NCBI GenBank assembly: GCA_963921795.1 | Contig: OY997656.1 | Coordinates: 57,099,839-57,163,838 of the forward strand | Direction of reading: 5' to 3' | DNA: 64,000 nucleotides | Source of the DNA: Nannobrachium achirus | Taxonomy: Eukaryota > Chordata > Actinopteri > Myctophiformes > Myctophidae | Translations under genes and position numbers: made by a program | Shown here: positions 1 through 12,223 of the stretch, piece by piece | How positions within the stretch are numbered: position 1 is the stretch's first letter | Layout of the letters: every line of letters begins with the position of its first letter | The notes under the pieces: model-generated | Databases searched by the model: none | Seen by the model: the letters and a program-made list of their open reading frames with translations, nothing else | Told to the model about the DNA's origin: nothing

Positions 1-423
1 CATTTTATAACTACTATAACGGTCACCATTAACTGTTAGTGTTTACCGGTAGGCCTAACTTATTTCGTATTTGGCTATCTCTACTACTGTGATAATCTGA
101 ATAGGCCTATCACATTCTGATAATTATTTTTCGTGTAAAAAAAGAAAAAAAAAAAACTGAACCCATTAATTTCGAACTTCGATTGCCAACGTAATGAACA
201 AACGTTCGAATCCCCGAAGGTTCGCTTGCAGTCCTACCATCGACCGCAGATAAATAGGCTAAAGCACCCCACAGGTTAACTAAATGTATAAAATCACATT
301 GATGAATATGTATTTTACTAAAACCTTGCCAAAACAAAAACCCAAAGTAGTTAGTAAATGTTTGAAATATAATTACATTTTAGGAATCCAGTATTGACCG
401 TCACATTATGTTTCTGCTCCTAG

Positions 424-714
424 GCATCCCACACATGGTCGTGTGTAAAGAGGAGGATCCTCCTGAACAGGAGAGGAGCTCCAGTCTGCTCCAGGAGGAA
501 CCAGAGCCTCCACACATCAAAGAGGAACAGGAGGAACCAGAGCCTCCACACATTAAAGAGGAACAGGAGGAGCTACTTCAAAGACCAGAGGAGTCAGTGA
601 AAAGTAAAGATGGTGATGAAGACGTCTCTTCTCACTGCTATGAAGTTGAAGTTGAGCTTGAATCTGACGCTGAAGACACTGAAGACACTGATGATCGGGA
701 GGAGACCAGTGGAG
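424..714 (+). CDS. ZNF unit A, acidic N-terminal exon
   Basis: Internal exon of a C2H2 zinc-finger gene. A pyrimidine-rich tract ending in CTCCTAG gives the acceptor at 423, and GGAG|GTTAGT gives the donor after 714. The exon is 291 nt, phase 1 at both ends, so it joins in frame to the finger exon at 3950. It encodes GIPHMVVCKEEDPPEQ, two copies of the 12-residue repeat EEPEPPHIKEEQ, then a very acidic stretch ending ETSGG. The ATG at 408 lies inside the acceptor tract and is probably not the start; the first exon should lie before the window. Acidic N-termini in fish finger proteins are commonly effector or interaction regions; no KRAB, SCAN or BTB domain is visible. Confidence 0.75.
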
Positions 715-739
715 GTTAGTCAGTGTTCACACAGGGACA

Positions 740-1380
740 GGGAAAATGGGGAGTTGGGCCACTCTAAAAAAAAAAAAGCGACTGAATTTAGAGAAAAACA
801 GAGACAAATTCAACTGGACATATTTAGTACTACCAACTAGCTTATTGTAGGAATCAGGCTTTTTGTTTAGAATGGGCCACTCCTGCAAACTTTGAAAGAC
901 AATCTTTGCCAATCAGGATAGAATGTGACAAATCAGACATGTCCGTTTTGATGACATGACTAGAGATAATGTTTACTGTCAAACGATTAAACATATTTAA
1001 TCTTATTAATCACATTATTGCCCATAGTTAATAATCATTAATCGCGAATTAATCAAAACAAAATTAAGTAGCAAAAGGTGTGCATGGGAGAACATTTTAA
1101 TAATTAAATCATGAACTCAAGCCAAACCAATAGCAGATCATCATGTTGATGTTCTAAAATTGCATAGTAATGATTACTAATACACACAGTCCCCTTTCTC
1201 TCCCCATAAAAAGAAAGATACTATTTTGAAGTTCAGCTCCAAAGCCCTGCCAGGTGTTTCTCACAACCGAAAAGTCATCTACTGTCGATGTGAATTTTAG
1301 TTTCCACCGGAGTAAGTCTAGTCTACAATACGACTTAAGCACACAGCTGATGCAGAGAACTCTACGCTCCCTCCTTGCTA
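740..1380. other. Unit A intron, no gene seen
   Basis: Intron between the acidic and finger exons. The first 300 bases match unit B at 15390-15700, so they belong to the duplicated unit. I see no exon here. Confidence 0.5.
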
Positions 1381-1469
1381 AATGCTAGCCATGCTGGAGC
1401 GTTTCTTGACAAGACAGCTGGACAACTCAACAAGCCGCAAACGTCCAACCGCGGTCTCCAAAGCACATT

Positions 1470-3302
1470 TTCCACAGGCCCAACACCACACCACTCCACA
1501 CCACACCGCCCACTTTTTTCAGGTTTTCCACTACAAGGAACTGTAAAGTGGTACTTAACGGGGTACTAAAAGGTATCCAGTCTAGAGTAGGTCTGAGCTA
1601 GGCCAAACAGGGCCAAACACTTCATAATGACTGATCACTTACTGACTTTTCATTTAGACCACCAGGATATAGTTGTAATACATGATAATAGATTCTACTG
1701 TGTTAACAACCACTATTATAATCTATTATAGTGTATTATAATGATCATAGTAATACATTAATACTTTATAGTGTATTCAAATCACAGTTATAATCCATTA
1801 TAGTGTATTATAATTTAGGATAGTTGTAATACAAATTTTATTGTATTATAATCACAGTTAAAAGGGTCAATTTGTTTCTTACCGATAGGGTTACTTTTGT
1901 GTAGTGGAAAATGTAGATATTTTTATGTGGTGCGGTTTGGTGTGGTGTAGGGTGGTGTGGTGCTAAAACTGCAGTCGAAAAGGGGCTCAAATGGGCTAAC
2001 ATTATGGAGGACGAGGGACGGTGTGAAATAATTTGCATTGCATTCAATGACTGGACGTAAAGGGGACTTTAGCCGGTTTTCCATGCCACTTTTTAGCCCG
2101 ACACTACACGACACGGCACGACACCGCACCGCACCGCATTTTATATGTAGGTTTTCCACTACAGTGCCCCCCTCCTCTCCTCCTCCCCTCTCCCCCTCCT
2201 CCCCTCCGCTCCCGAAAGAAATCGACGCCCCTTTCAACATACAGATACCACTCGGTATCTTTTCACTTTTCAGTCTGTAAACACAACGGCGATGCTAACT
2301 TGCGCTAATTATTTTTAGAGATGTGGTGGACAATGTTTTAGATGCCACACACTCACACTCACAGGTCTTCATCGAGTCTTTACAACTATAGCGACGACTA
2401 ACGTTGGGGTGAACATAGTCAAATAATAACTTTATTGGCCAAACTACACAAAGAAGAGTAGAGGCTAGTTGAGCTAGCATACATGCTACGCTACAGTACA
2501 GTACATGTAGGCTACTGTAGATTCTTTTCCCCATTCAACACGGAGATGTGGTGGACAATGTTTTAGATGCCACACACTCACACAGGTCTTCATCAAGTCT
2601 TTACAACTATAGCAACGACTAACGTCGGGATGTTCATGGTCAAATAATAACTTTATTGGCCAAACTACGCAAAGAAGTAAGCTAATGTAGAGGCTATGCG
2701 AGCGCAGCAACAGTACAGTACAGTACAGTACATGTCATGTAGGCTACTGTAGATTTGTTCCCCCATTCAACACATGCAGTTACAAATACAAACAGGAGAC
2801 ATCACACTGAGATCTATATAAAATAACGGATTGCCGACGCATTTGCCGTTGATAATTGCGACTCGCGACGATATAGCCTATGTCCACTGTTTGTGTTGGT
2901 TAATGTTCTTGGTGCTTCGTGGTATCTCAACTGCAGGGCTGGGGAACACAATTCTGCCTAATCGTCCACTTTATAAACAGATATATAAAACAAACAGGCT
3001 TTGCTTTTATATTTGATTTGCAGCCGTGACTGCATACTAAAATCTGTCTCAAGTTGTTGTGTTGAAAGACACAGCTCAGCCGTGAGAGTGAGACTCTGTC
3101 TCTGACCAATCAGTATCAGCAGCGTGTATACGTCACTGATTTGGCCTCACTTAGCCCAGGCCGGGTCCACTCGAGAGTGGAGCCGAAAAAGTACCCCGTT
3201 AAGTACCACTTTCACACCACTCTACCCAGTTCCTTGTAGTGGAAAACCTGACACAAGTGGGCGGTGTGGTGTGGAGTGGTGTGGAGTTGGGCCTGTGGAA
3301 AA
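1470..3302. repeat. Inverted-repeat cluster in unit A intron
   Basis: About 100 bp at 1470-1566 (GGTTTTCCACTACAAGG region) recurs as its reverse complement at 3190-3302. The interval also carries further copies of the TTTTCCACTACA motif near 1900 and 2150, GGTGTGG-rich tracts, and a tandem duplication of about 224 bp (2320-2542 and 2543-2770). Unit B lacks most of this at 19,410, so it was inserted after the duplication or lost from B. Confidence 0.6.
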
Positions 3303-3369
3303 CCGGCTTTTGAGGGAGGAAGTGTGTGAGTGAGTCTTTTTTGTTTTTTTGCGAGAGAGAATTTTATTG

Positions 3370-3700
3370 TTTTTGATTGATTGAAGGCTTTATTAGATGT
3401 TTGCATAGGAAAAGGTACAGTTTCATGACGATACAGTTCACTGGTACAAAGTCTACTAAAAGGAGATCCTAGAAAAGACTAAGCTTATTTCCACAGGAAA
3501 CCATTAAAGTATCCCATATAACACTGAATGACAGACGAATAGAACACAGTACTATGCAGTAGATATGTAAATAAAATAAAATTAATTAAATATAAAAAGA
3601 AGGGGCAGGGGAGGGTAGGGCTGGGCTAGGTTTGTTTTTTACCAGTTGCGAACGGCTGCTTCCTGTAAGTGTTTTTCAGGGCGATTTTAGAGTCGTTCCC
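3370..3700 (-). mobile_element. LINE 3' end fragment (CR1/L2-like), minus strand
   Basis: Matches, on the complement, the end of the LINEs at 36447-38200 and 61194-62490: the ACCAGTGAACTGTA block, the TTCTAATAAAG-type end and an AATCAATC tail, which reads GATTGATTGAAGG here at 3375. Only the last about 330 bp is present, typical of 5' truncation. Confidence 0.75.
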
Positions 3701-3949
3701 CTGACTACGGAGTCATAGCGTGTTAATCACGCGTAATAACAAAAATAGTTGAACAAAGAATTTTGACAGCCCTAGAATAGTACTGATGTATTTGTGATGG
3801 TTGGACAAAATCTGTTGGAGTAATAATGTGATTTTTGCAAATCTGCCTCCTGGCGGCACTATAACAAGACAATATGAACAACTCACCTTCTCTCGCCTTC
3901 CATCTTTGTCTATCTGTATGTTTTCTTTGTCTTTGTCTTTCTCTCTCAG

Positions 3950-4878
3950 GAGCGACGTCCCAGTCTTCCCGGACTCAGAACTTTCGCTGTCCCTGTCCTG
4001 GGTGTCTATTCTGCTTCACATCTTACGACTTCCTCCGTAAACACATCATGCACAGTGAAGGGCACAGTAAACTCTACCACCAAATGCTGAGGAATGGACA
4101 GATCACCTCAGCAGCCTCTCAGCAAATCAACAACTCTGTAACCAGCCAGAAGCAAGGAGACACGGATGAACCAGGAGAAGTACAGACATATGATCTGACT
4201 TCCACTCAAAGTAAAACGCATGTCTGTAAACATTGTGGCGAGAGTTTCAGTTGGTCAGATCAACTGAAGAGACACCAGCGTATTCACACTGGACCTTTCA
4301 ACTGTAAATATTGTGACAAGAGTTTCATTGAGTCAGATGAACTGAAGAGACACCATGATGTCCAACATGGTGAAAAACCTTTCAGCTGTGAACATTGTGA
4401 CAAGAGTTTCAGTCAGTCAGGTAACCTGAAGAAACACCAGCTTATCCACACTGGAGAAAAACCTTTCAGCTGTGAACATTGTGACAAGAGTTTCAAATGG
4501 TCATCTCACCTGAAGTCACACCAGCGTATCCACACTGGAGAAAAACCTTTCCAGTGTAAACTTTGTGACAGGAGTTTCAGTGAGTCAGGTGACTTCAAGA
4601 GACACCAGCGTATCCACACTGGAGAAAAACCTTTCCATTGTATGCATTGTGACAAGAGTTTCAGTCAGTCATCTTCCCTGAAGTCACACCAGCGTATCCA
4701 CACTGGAGAAAAACCTTTCCATTGTACGCATTGTGACAAGAGTTTCAGTGTTTCAGGTGCCCTGAAGACACACCAACTTATCCACACTGGAGAAAAACCT
4801 TTCAGCTGTGAATATTGTGACAAGAGTTTCAGCAGTTCATCTCTCCTGAAGAGACACCAGCTTATCCACACTGGATAA
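3950..4878 (+). pseudogene. ZNF unit A, finger exon with premature stop
   Basis: Finger-coding exon of unit A, presumed nuclear DNA-binding protein. The acceptor is CTCTCTCAG at 3949; the exon opens GATSQSSRTQ, phase 1, matching the acidic exon. A divergent Cys-rich segment (CPCPGCLFCF) is followed by a linker and eight C2H2 fingers with TGEKP linkers; the second has His-x4-His spacing. The frame stops at TAA 4876-4878, where the usual linker GGA-GAA has become GGA-TAA by one G-to-T change. Three more in-frame fingers follow, so the stop is secondary. It could still make a shortened eight-finger protein; loss of function is inferred, not shown. Confidence 0.75.
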
Positions 4879-5203
4879 AAACCTTTCCAGTGTAAACTGT
4901 GTAACAAAGGTTTCAATCATGTAGGTAGTCTAAAGAACCATGAGCTTATCCATACTGGAGAAAAACCTTTCCAGTGTGAATATTGTGACAAGAGTTTCAA
5001 TCAATCAGGTACCCTGAAAAGACACCTTCATATCCACACTGGAGAAAAACCTTTCCAGTGTAAACATTGTGACAAGAGTTTCCGCTATTCAAATCAACTG
5101 AAGATGCACCAGCGTTTCCACACAGGAGAAAAAAACCTTTCCAGTGTAAACAATGTGACAGGAGTTACAGTCAGTCAGGTCAACTGAAGACACACTTTCC
5201 ACG
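4879..5203 (+). pseudogene. ZNF unit A, stranded downstream fingers
   Basis: Continuation of the unit A finger array after its stop codon. Three C2H2 fingers (cores CKLCNKGF, CEYCDKSF, CKHCDKSF) stay in frame from 4879 to about 5127. The next linker has seven A's instead of five (GGAGAAAAAAACC, about 5126-5138), shifting the frame before a further finger (CKQCDRSY). The array is then broken by the hAT element starting at 5212. Confidence 0.8.
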
Positions 5204-5211
5204 CTGGACAC

Positions 5212-6575
5212 TAGGAGTGACCCTGAATAGTCGAATAGTCGACTAATCGATCGAAACGGCACCTAGTCGAATGGCAATATCTTAGTCGAATGGAAAAAAA
5301 AAGGAAAAAAATTGGGGGGGGGGGGGGGGGGCTGTTGGGGTGCTTAATGTCCGATGATTTAACATAATACTTTGGTTTCTTGCAATAAAACACGCATAGC
5401 CTACCGGCTGCTTTCAATCAATCAATGAGGCACAGCCGTAGCCTACTGTCTGTGTGTGTGCATTGCGTAGAAGCCACAGAACCTGCCAGCTGTTCTGTGT
5501 TAACACTCAATCAGGCTCCGTCACTTTGAACAAGTAGAGGACAAAACTAAAGAAAGATGCATGATCTGGCTATGACCTACCACTCCACACCGAGCAAAAT
5601 CATCACTTGATAAAAGTAAGTTGGCTCAAGTCCCTTATGTAATGTCCATACTCCCAAAAGCGATCACGTTTTGAGCTTGCAGATCGGCAATAAACCTATG
5701 CCATCAACACACAATAGCACTAGAGTTGTGTTTTAAGCTCTCCTTTTCTCTTTCTCCCCGACGAGTTACGGGGTCTGTTTTGTAAAATCCAATCGCTGTC
5801 TCTCTGTCAGGCTCAGCGCAGGCTGTGCAGCGTCGGATAGATGCATGTATGTTACACAGATATTGGTGTCCTATAGAAATGTGTGACCGACGACCGCATC
5901 GCCTATACTACAGTACTAGTTGCATGGCTGTTGTTACACACAGACATCAGAGTCTGGGGCTTGTGAATAAACTTTACACCTGCTATAGGCCTACTTATTT
6001 TGGTATTTTGTTATTTAATTCGCCTTATATTATTTAGTTACTTCATTTATTTTAGAGATATTATTTCGTTGTTGTTATTGCTGTATTTATTACTATTCTC
6101 AAAGGCCATGATAATAAACCTTGGCTTAAATAATGAATGAGTTATCTATAAAAAAAAAAAGTCAAGAAGACATGTATGGAGTGTTTTTTGTATCAAAATG
6201 TCAAAAGCAAACAAATAAAAATCTAGAGAGAAAAAATAAAAACAGAGCAAAAAACTTGTATCCAAGCAAAATAAAAAGTACAGAGAGATTAAAAAAATTA
6301 AAACGGAGCAAAAGAAATTTAACCACAAGCAAAAAAAATAAAAATCCAGGCAAAGAAATTCAAACAGCAATCAAAAAATATATAATTGCAAGCAAAATAA
6401 TAATACTAATAAAGAAAAAAGAAATCGAGAACAAAACTTTTAAACTCAATATTTGCAAGCAAAATAATAATAATAATAATAAAAGAAACGGGCCATAGTC
6501 GACTAATATTCGACTATCAACACAATGACTAAAATCATAGTCGACTATACAAATCCTTAGTCGGGGACAGCCCTA
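5212..6575. mobile_element. hAT-like non-autonomous element in ZNF unit A
   Basis: A 1364-bp insertion with exact 8-bp target-site duplications CTGGACAC at 5204-5211 and 6576-6583. The ends are imperfect inverted repeats: TAGGAGTGACCCTGAATAG on the left and, on the complement of the right end, TAGGGCTGTCCCCGACTAAG. Subterminal regions are rich in AGTCGAATA-type motifs. An 8-bp duplication with TAGGG-type termini fits the hAT superfamily. No transposase is visible; the interior holds poly-G (about 5316-5331) and an A-rich stretch (6140-6480). It sits inside the finger exon. Confidence 0.85.
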
Positions 6576-6583
6576 CTGGACAC

Positions 6584-6900
6584 AAAACCTTTCCACTGTA
6601 AACAGTGTGTTCTCAAAACAGAAAACTCTTCAAAATGTTAACAGTGTGACGAGAGTTTCAGTCATTTAAGTGCTCTGAAAACAGTGCATTCACTCAAAGG
6701 GAGACATTTAACAGCTGTATGTTGGCAGGGATTTGGATAGACAAATAAACAAACATATTATAGTGCTTTATACTGATCCTGTCAACAGAGGCCTTCCATC
6801 AGGACTCGATTTTGGAGACATTTTCCTGATCCTTTGTTTTCTTCTACTGTCTTTAACAGTACAATGTTACAGAAATTAGTTTTAGGTGTTAATAGTAAAT
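6584..6900 (+). pseudogene. ZNF unit A, last finger remnant and 3' UTR
   Basis: Resumes the finger exon right after the hAT duplication: a degraded finger (QCDESFSHLSALK, about 6640-6685) and then 3' UTR sequence (CAACAGAGGCCTTCC, about 6784) shared with unit C (29140-29370) and unit D (50070-50300). This shared tail shows that the units arose by segmental duplication. Confidence 0.7.
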
Positions 6901-7299
6901 GTTTATTTCATTTAGTTTTTTTTTGTCTTCATTTTTTTACCTAGGTATCCGTGTTATTAACACATTGCCTGCCCCACGTTTTTTATTAAACTCTTCCAAA
7001 ACATGTCAGGGTTTTGGAGCATTTTGACTCATTTGTAATGAATATTTTGAAAATGTGTTTCTATGTCTATGAACAAATGGAGTATACCGATGGAAAGATT
7101 AAAATCTATACTTTATAAAAAAAAATAAACAAGAGTTTAAATTATGTTCCATGATTTTCTATGAATTTATAAGCGACTACTGCGCCAGCCCCAAATGGCC
7201 TAATTTGTCTAGAAAGGCTAGAAAACGCCTTTTTATGAAACTAGCAGAATAAAAGTCTCTTATAAGTTATTGGGTTGATTTTGTTGTTTCAAGCCAATA

Positions 7300-7450
7300 G
7301 TCTCAACACACGCACACACTCACACACATCACACATGCATGCGCGCGCGCACACGCAAACGTCACGAAGCACAAGGACAGGATGGTGCTTGTTTGCTTGC
7401 GTGCACACACACACACACACACACACACACCCCACATGCGCGCGCACATC
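7300..7450. repeat. CA/CG-rich microsatellite
   Basis: Alternating CA and CGCG runs, with a pure CA tract at about 7395-7432. Open frames across it on both strands follow from the repeat and are not genes. Confidence 0.9.
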
Positions 7451-7514
7451 CACATGCACAAGCACGTACGAGCCCCTGATCCCTGATGTGTTCAGTGGCG
7501 TCAGTTCAGAACAA

Positions 7515-8860
7515 GCCAAGGTATGGCAACATGACTGATGTCACCAGGCATGTTGCCATACCTTAGCAACAGGCACGATGAAAAGTAAATTTTTATTAGT
7601 TCCCCCTGTAGCCAAGGTATGGCAGCTGCATACCCCTGCCATACCCAATTGACGCCCCTGCCTGTGTTATGTCACGTGATTTCTTAGCTAACGGAAACTC
7701 TGCAGATCTGAGCAGATCGATGATGCAGAGAAAAGTTTGCTGGACCATCGTGTTGGATCATTTTGTTTACTGTTGTTTAGCCACGTGGATAATAGTTTTA
7801 CGAGCCAGCAGACTGTTTGTTTATCAATGGAATATCTTTACGAGCCAGGACTCAGTGCACTGGGGGGGGGGGGGGGAGGAGGTGACAGTGTCAGGTAGGA
7901 CCCTGTTTTTTTCCGTTTTTTTCATTGTGTTGTGTGTGCAGGGGTGTCGTGTCGCACCAAAATCTGGGCCCTGGCCACAAGGATTCACTGCGGGACCCCC
8001 ATGATTGTTCTTCATAGGGGGGATTTCAAAAATAGCAGATGTACAAGCTCGCAGAGTGCCGCGCTGTGAGCTTGTAGATCTGCTATTTTTCAATAGCTAA
8101 AGTATAAAATAATTATGTCCCCTCCACCTTGGGCCCTAGTGTAGGGTTTCCACTCGCACCCCCCCCTTGTGACACCCCTGTGTGTGTGCGCGTCTGGTTG
8201 AGTTTTCTACACATTCACTCCTCCTCTCCCACTATAGAGTGTCTTCACCTAAATACACTCAAATCTAAACGAATTCTACTGTCATCTCTAGGCTATCAAT
8301 CAACTATCTAAACTCTAACTCTAACTATAAATATCCTATATTCAAATCTCAACCGAGCCTCCCAACCGATCTTTTTTTTTTTTTTTTTCTCCTCAGCTGG
8401 CTAGCTGGCTAGCCTGGCTTGTCGCGTCTGAAACAGCTGCAGACTTTTCTCCCTTTCTCTCTGTTGTATTTGGATTGCCTGATAACATGTATTTCAATGC
8501 AGTTTTTTTACCTTTTTTCTTCATTCACGTGAATGACCTGGTTCCCTTTGATGTTGCCCTACTGTATTAAGTCACAGGCAGCACCGGAGCACCATCAATT
8601 GTAAAACAATGAAAAGACTATAGAACGTAGCTGTACGTGTAAGGCGGTAAATAGCTGGGCAAAATAGAACGTTTATAAACGGGCTGGGCGGCAGATGTGT
8701 TAACATATATTGTAATAGAATGTATCATCACACCATTGAAATGAGTCGCTGAAAACCTTGCAAAATTACCCTTTAAAGTTCAAACCATATCAAATATAGG
8801 TAGAGCTATTTTCTTTTCTAGATTGTTTTTATATTATGATTTAATGTGATTTTACTCTTC
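7515..8860. other. Unit A 3' flank, small hairpins, no gene
   Basis: Contains an imperfect hairpin (GGTATGGCAACATG with its complement, 7517-7564), a poly-G run (7861-7876), a 70-bp hairpin of the AGCTTGTAGATCTGC type (8030-8100) and a poly-T run near 8371. No coding region recognised. Confidence 0.5.
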
Positions 8861-9480
8861 GTACAAGAATACATTCCCAATGAATGCCTGCCCAATTAAC
8901 CCAATTAACTAAAGGAAATAATTTGCATATATATTCATTATGAATGAAGACAATAGTTGTTACACTTAATGGAATGTCTTTGATCCTTATTAAGTTATAT
9001 TACATCATTATTGTGATATGATAGCAAATAAAAGCCTATTGAAAGCATTCAAACTCACTCGTTGATAGCACACAAACACATGCACTACAATGTATTATTA
9101 TATTATTATTATGAGGAAGGTGAAAGATAAGCTATGTTGTTTAATGGGGCCCCACCATGAATTTCTCATTTTTCTTCTTTTTTTTTCTTTTTCTTTTTGG
9201 TCCGAGTGAGCGCAGTGCTGTGGTGAGCTCTGCCCAGTCTGACGTGCGCTGCATGCGCATCAATGAAATCACACATCAGAGAGAAATTACATTAATTTGG
9301 TGTTGGACCTTGTCGTCCTGCTTTAGGAGGACCGGGCTGTGTACTTTTTTTCCCTGTGCAAGGCTCTGGCATTTGGCCACATTGAAGGTGTGGCCTTGCC
9401 CCTAAATTGACAAATTCCGGGCTGAAAGGTATTTCAAATTCATGCTGGAATTTGCACATTCATCAACTCTCTTATCCAAA
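8861..9480. repeat. Duplicated ZNF-unit 3' flank, copy A
   Basis: The block from GAATGCCTGCCCAATTAACC through the CCCCACCATGAATTTC region recurs at 20108-20600 (B), 30180-30500 (C) and 50595-50900 (D). It marks the same position in each ZNF unit and helps define the duplication period. No gene seen. Confidence 0.8.
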
Positions 9481-9519
9481 TCTCATACGTTGGTACATAG
9501 TCTTGCTTCCAGTTTAGGA

Positions 9520-10330
9520 GAATAATTTTTCTTAGATTTCTTTTTGTTTTGTTGCTACAACCATGCCCAGTGAAATGGCTTGAGATTCAAATGTATTTAT
9601 ACCATTTAAAACACTTGTTACTCCCAGAAAAGCTACCAGAGGACTTGGTTCCCAGTTCTTCTCGAAGGCTTTAGAAAAGCATTGGAAAAACACTTTTCCA
9701 GAAGTTAGTGAGTTTTTTACATGACCAGAAAGAATGTGCCAGCGTGCCGTGTGCCATCTTACAGCCATTGCAAATGGGAGATACATCAGGATATATCCTA
9801 TGCAGTCTATCTTTAGAATAATATAGACGATGAATTGTATTGAATTTTATCAAATTATGTCTGCTATTTATTGAGCACCTATGCACACTTGCAAGACTTT
9901 CTGTCCATGTCCCTTCCTGTATCACTTCTCCCAGTTCTGTCTCTCAACTGCTTTTAAGGGCATGTGTGTCAATTTGAACATGTCTGTGTATGTTATGATA
10001 AAAATAAGAAATTGCCCCAGGATTATGTGGGTTGAATGTATTAATATTTTCAAGTAGTTCATTACAACAAAGGTTCTTAAAGTTTTTAATGGTTTTCCTA
10101 ACATAATCTCTAATTTGCAAATACTTATAACAATTAGATACTGGGATATTGTAGGTTATACGAAGCTGTTCAAATGACATGAAATGCCCTTCAAAGTATA
10201 AGTCTCTTATTTCTTTAATACCCTTATGATTCCAGGTGGTGAAGAGAGGATCGTTTAGGCCAGGCACAAAGGAATGATTTTAACATATTGGATTATCAAT
10301 ATGTGTTTGGTGACTTTGCATACAGCCTAA
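9520..10330 (-). pseudogene. L1-like (Swimmer/Tx1 type) ORF2 C-terminal fragment, copy A
   Basis: The minus strand encodes the tail of an L1-type ORF2 in several frames: FTTWNHKGIKEIRDLYFEG, then IPVSNCYKYLQIRDYV, and later CNGCKMAHGTLAHSFWSCKK. Teleost L1 ORF2 proteins show this order, with a Cys/His-containing C-terminal segment. Frames are broken by indels, no RT catalytic domain is present, and it is a dead fragment. A degraded duplicate lies at 20570-21420. Confidence 0.75.
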
Positions 10331-10679
10331 TTTGTTTCCAGACTTTTAAGTGTATTCTTGATCACAAAGTTATCACCGTAAACTGCTTCATCTACTTTAT
10401 TAGGGCTGTTAAGAAGAGCTTATCAATTGTATAAGAACATAGAACTATTTCCCTAGATTTTTAAATGTATTTATAATTTATTTATAATTTATAATATTTA
10501 AATGACAAAGAGATAATTTGCAAACATGGACAGTCTGACAGCAGAATTGAGGGTAGGCGAAATGGCTCAGACAGGTAGGTGAAAAGACTCTCCCCCAAGG
10601 CGAAAATGCCAGGCAAAAGGACCAAATGCGTGTAGGTAGAATATGTTATAGGCGAATATGCCTGACACCCATGGCAGTG

Positions 10680-10812
10680 ATCCTATGCAGTAGACAACAG
10701 TGATACAAACCAGATGAATGTCCAGTGGAATTATTCCGTTTGAGGTTATATTCATATTAGTGTGTTTTTTTCTATTGCAAACTTCTAATAAATTCTTCAA
10801 TCAATCAATCAA
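10680..10812 (+). mobile_element. LINE 3' tail
   Basis: Ends in TTCTAATAAATTCTTC followed by AATCAATCAATCA, the 3' terminus of the CR1/L2-like LINE in this window. The preceding 100 bases match 21892-21990 in unit B. Confidence 0.55.
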
Positions 10813-10924
10813 AAGCAGCCAAGGGTGATCACAGTGGTTGCATTTGTGACGTGACGTGAGCTTGTATGTCTGCTGTTAACCGGATGTGGCCCACAAATAA
10901 TTATACAGTGAATTCTGGCGGAAA

Positions 10925-11060
10925 CAGGTGGATAGTCTTTTCATTTTGGCTTGTTTTCATATATCTGGTTGCCTGTTCCTCTTGCGGGATCTGGCAATGC
11001 AGTCTGAAATCACGGGACCCGGAAGTGAAAACGCCGAGGTTTTCAGCTCTGTCAAGTGAG
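10925..11060 (+). promoter_or_regulatory. Putative ZNF promoter block, unit B
   Basis: Copy of the block also seen at 23470-23600 (C), 38190-38300 (D) and 62610-62760 (E). It contains an ETS-type CCGGAAGTG (about 11018-11026) preceded by TCACGGGAC, a one-base variant of the TCACGTGAC E-box in C and E. Its place upstream of the first exon in D and E suggests a promoter; this is inferred from position and motifs. Confidence 0.5.
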
Positions 11061-11902
11061 CAGCACTAACGTTTCCGGCCTGGGAGTAGCAGCAATAAGC
11101 CAGGTTCCAGCCTTCAAAATAAAAGTGCAGTAAATGTGCGGTAAAAAGACACATGTATTAAAATAAATAAATAAAAAAACATGTATGATGTATGTTCTAT
11201 ACAAGTGTACGTCTAAGTGTCCCAACACATTATAAAGGTTCTTTCAGTTTGAAATTCGTGGTAGGCCTATGCGAGGCCTACTTAACATGTTAATTCCATT
11301 CTTTCTACTGTCCATAAGAGCTATCAGGTCTAGTTACTCTTACTAATGCCTTTAATTATCAATTTTACTTTATCTGATTATTTAGATGGGACATATGGTA
11401 GTGGTAGGCTCTATTTTTTTTTTTTACACAAACATAATTAGCATTGTGTATGTTCGTTTAAATGCTTGATCTATATTTTGAATGTGCATATCATGGGAAG
11501 ATTAATCGTTTTTCAATTGCCTCAGGGTCACTCTTATTTTGAAGAGATCATCATCGTCAACCGGTAGTCTTATTGCTGCTACGCTAATGCTGCTCACTTG
11601 ACATAGGCCAGAGAGAGGACGTCTTTCAGAGAAAGCCTGTTATTATAATACAAGTTTACAGTGAACAAATCTTCGTTAGAAGTTGTGTCTGAGGTTTTTG
11701 CAGGTCTTTGCACCGCAGTCTGTGTGAAGAGCTACAGAGTCTGTACAGACTGGTTGTGAAAACGGGAGGAATTTACACACGGAGTTCAAAGACAGGTTTG
11801 TTTTGTTGGCTAATGCTAATGCTAAACTAGCTTCAAGAAAGAGGAGAACGGTCCTGATCCACTTCAGAGCTGTTAAAGTGTGTTTTCTACCAAACTACAT
11901 TC

Positions 11903-11912
11903 ATGGAAGAAG
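11903..11912 (+). CDS. Candidate start exon, unit B (ATG plus splice donor)
   Basis: ATG GAA GAA G is followed directly by GTATGTTT, a strong donor. Phase 1 would join it in frame to GC-ATC at 14998, giving MEEGIPHMVVCKEE. The upstream 11,640-11,900 looks like a 5' untranslated leader, with another possible donor, ACAG|GTTTGT, at 11795. Units D and E use a different, longer exon 1, so this would be an alternative N-terminus. No acceptor was established. Confidence 0.35.
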
Positions 11913-12223
11913 GTATGTTTTTGTTTTGTTTTATATACGATAAGATAAGATTGTATAACCTGAGTTTCTAGCTGACAGTAGGGTGAACATACATTCAGCC
12001 CCTCGGTTGGTGGCAACCACTGAAAACAACAGTAGGCCTATTATTGTATTCCTGCCAAAAATCGGGACAAGTTTTAGTGAATGTTGAAAACATGGACGTA
12101 TTGATCCCTGCTAAACGGCGTCTGATCACCCTACCTAAAATAAAGTGGGCATTCAGTATTACTGTAGCGAACATACTTGAAAGAAAGAAAACAAAACAAT
12201 GTTGTTGTTTTTTATTATTAGTA

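Noticed and set aside
3874..3949. ATG at 3874 as the start of the unit A finger protein
   Set aside because: It lies in the acceptor tract; unit B has a degraded equivalent, while the splice phase fits the acidic exon exactly.
9922..10267. Host gene on the minus strand near 10 kb
   Set aside because: Residue pattern and frame breaks fit an L1 ORF2 tail, and the same piece recurs in unit B.
11796..11830. A 35-bp intron in the unit B leader
   Set aside because: Too short for a vertebrate intron; the donor-like and acceptor-like motifs are probably unused.
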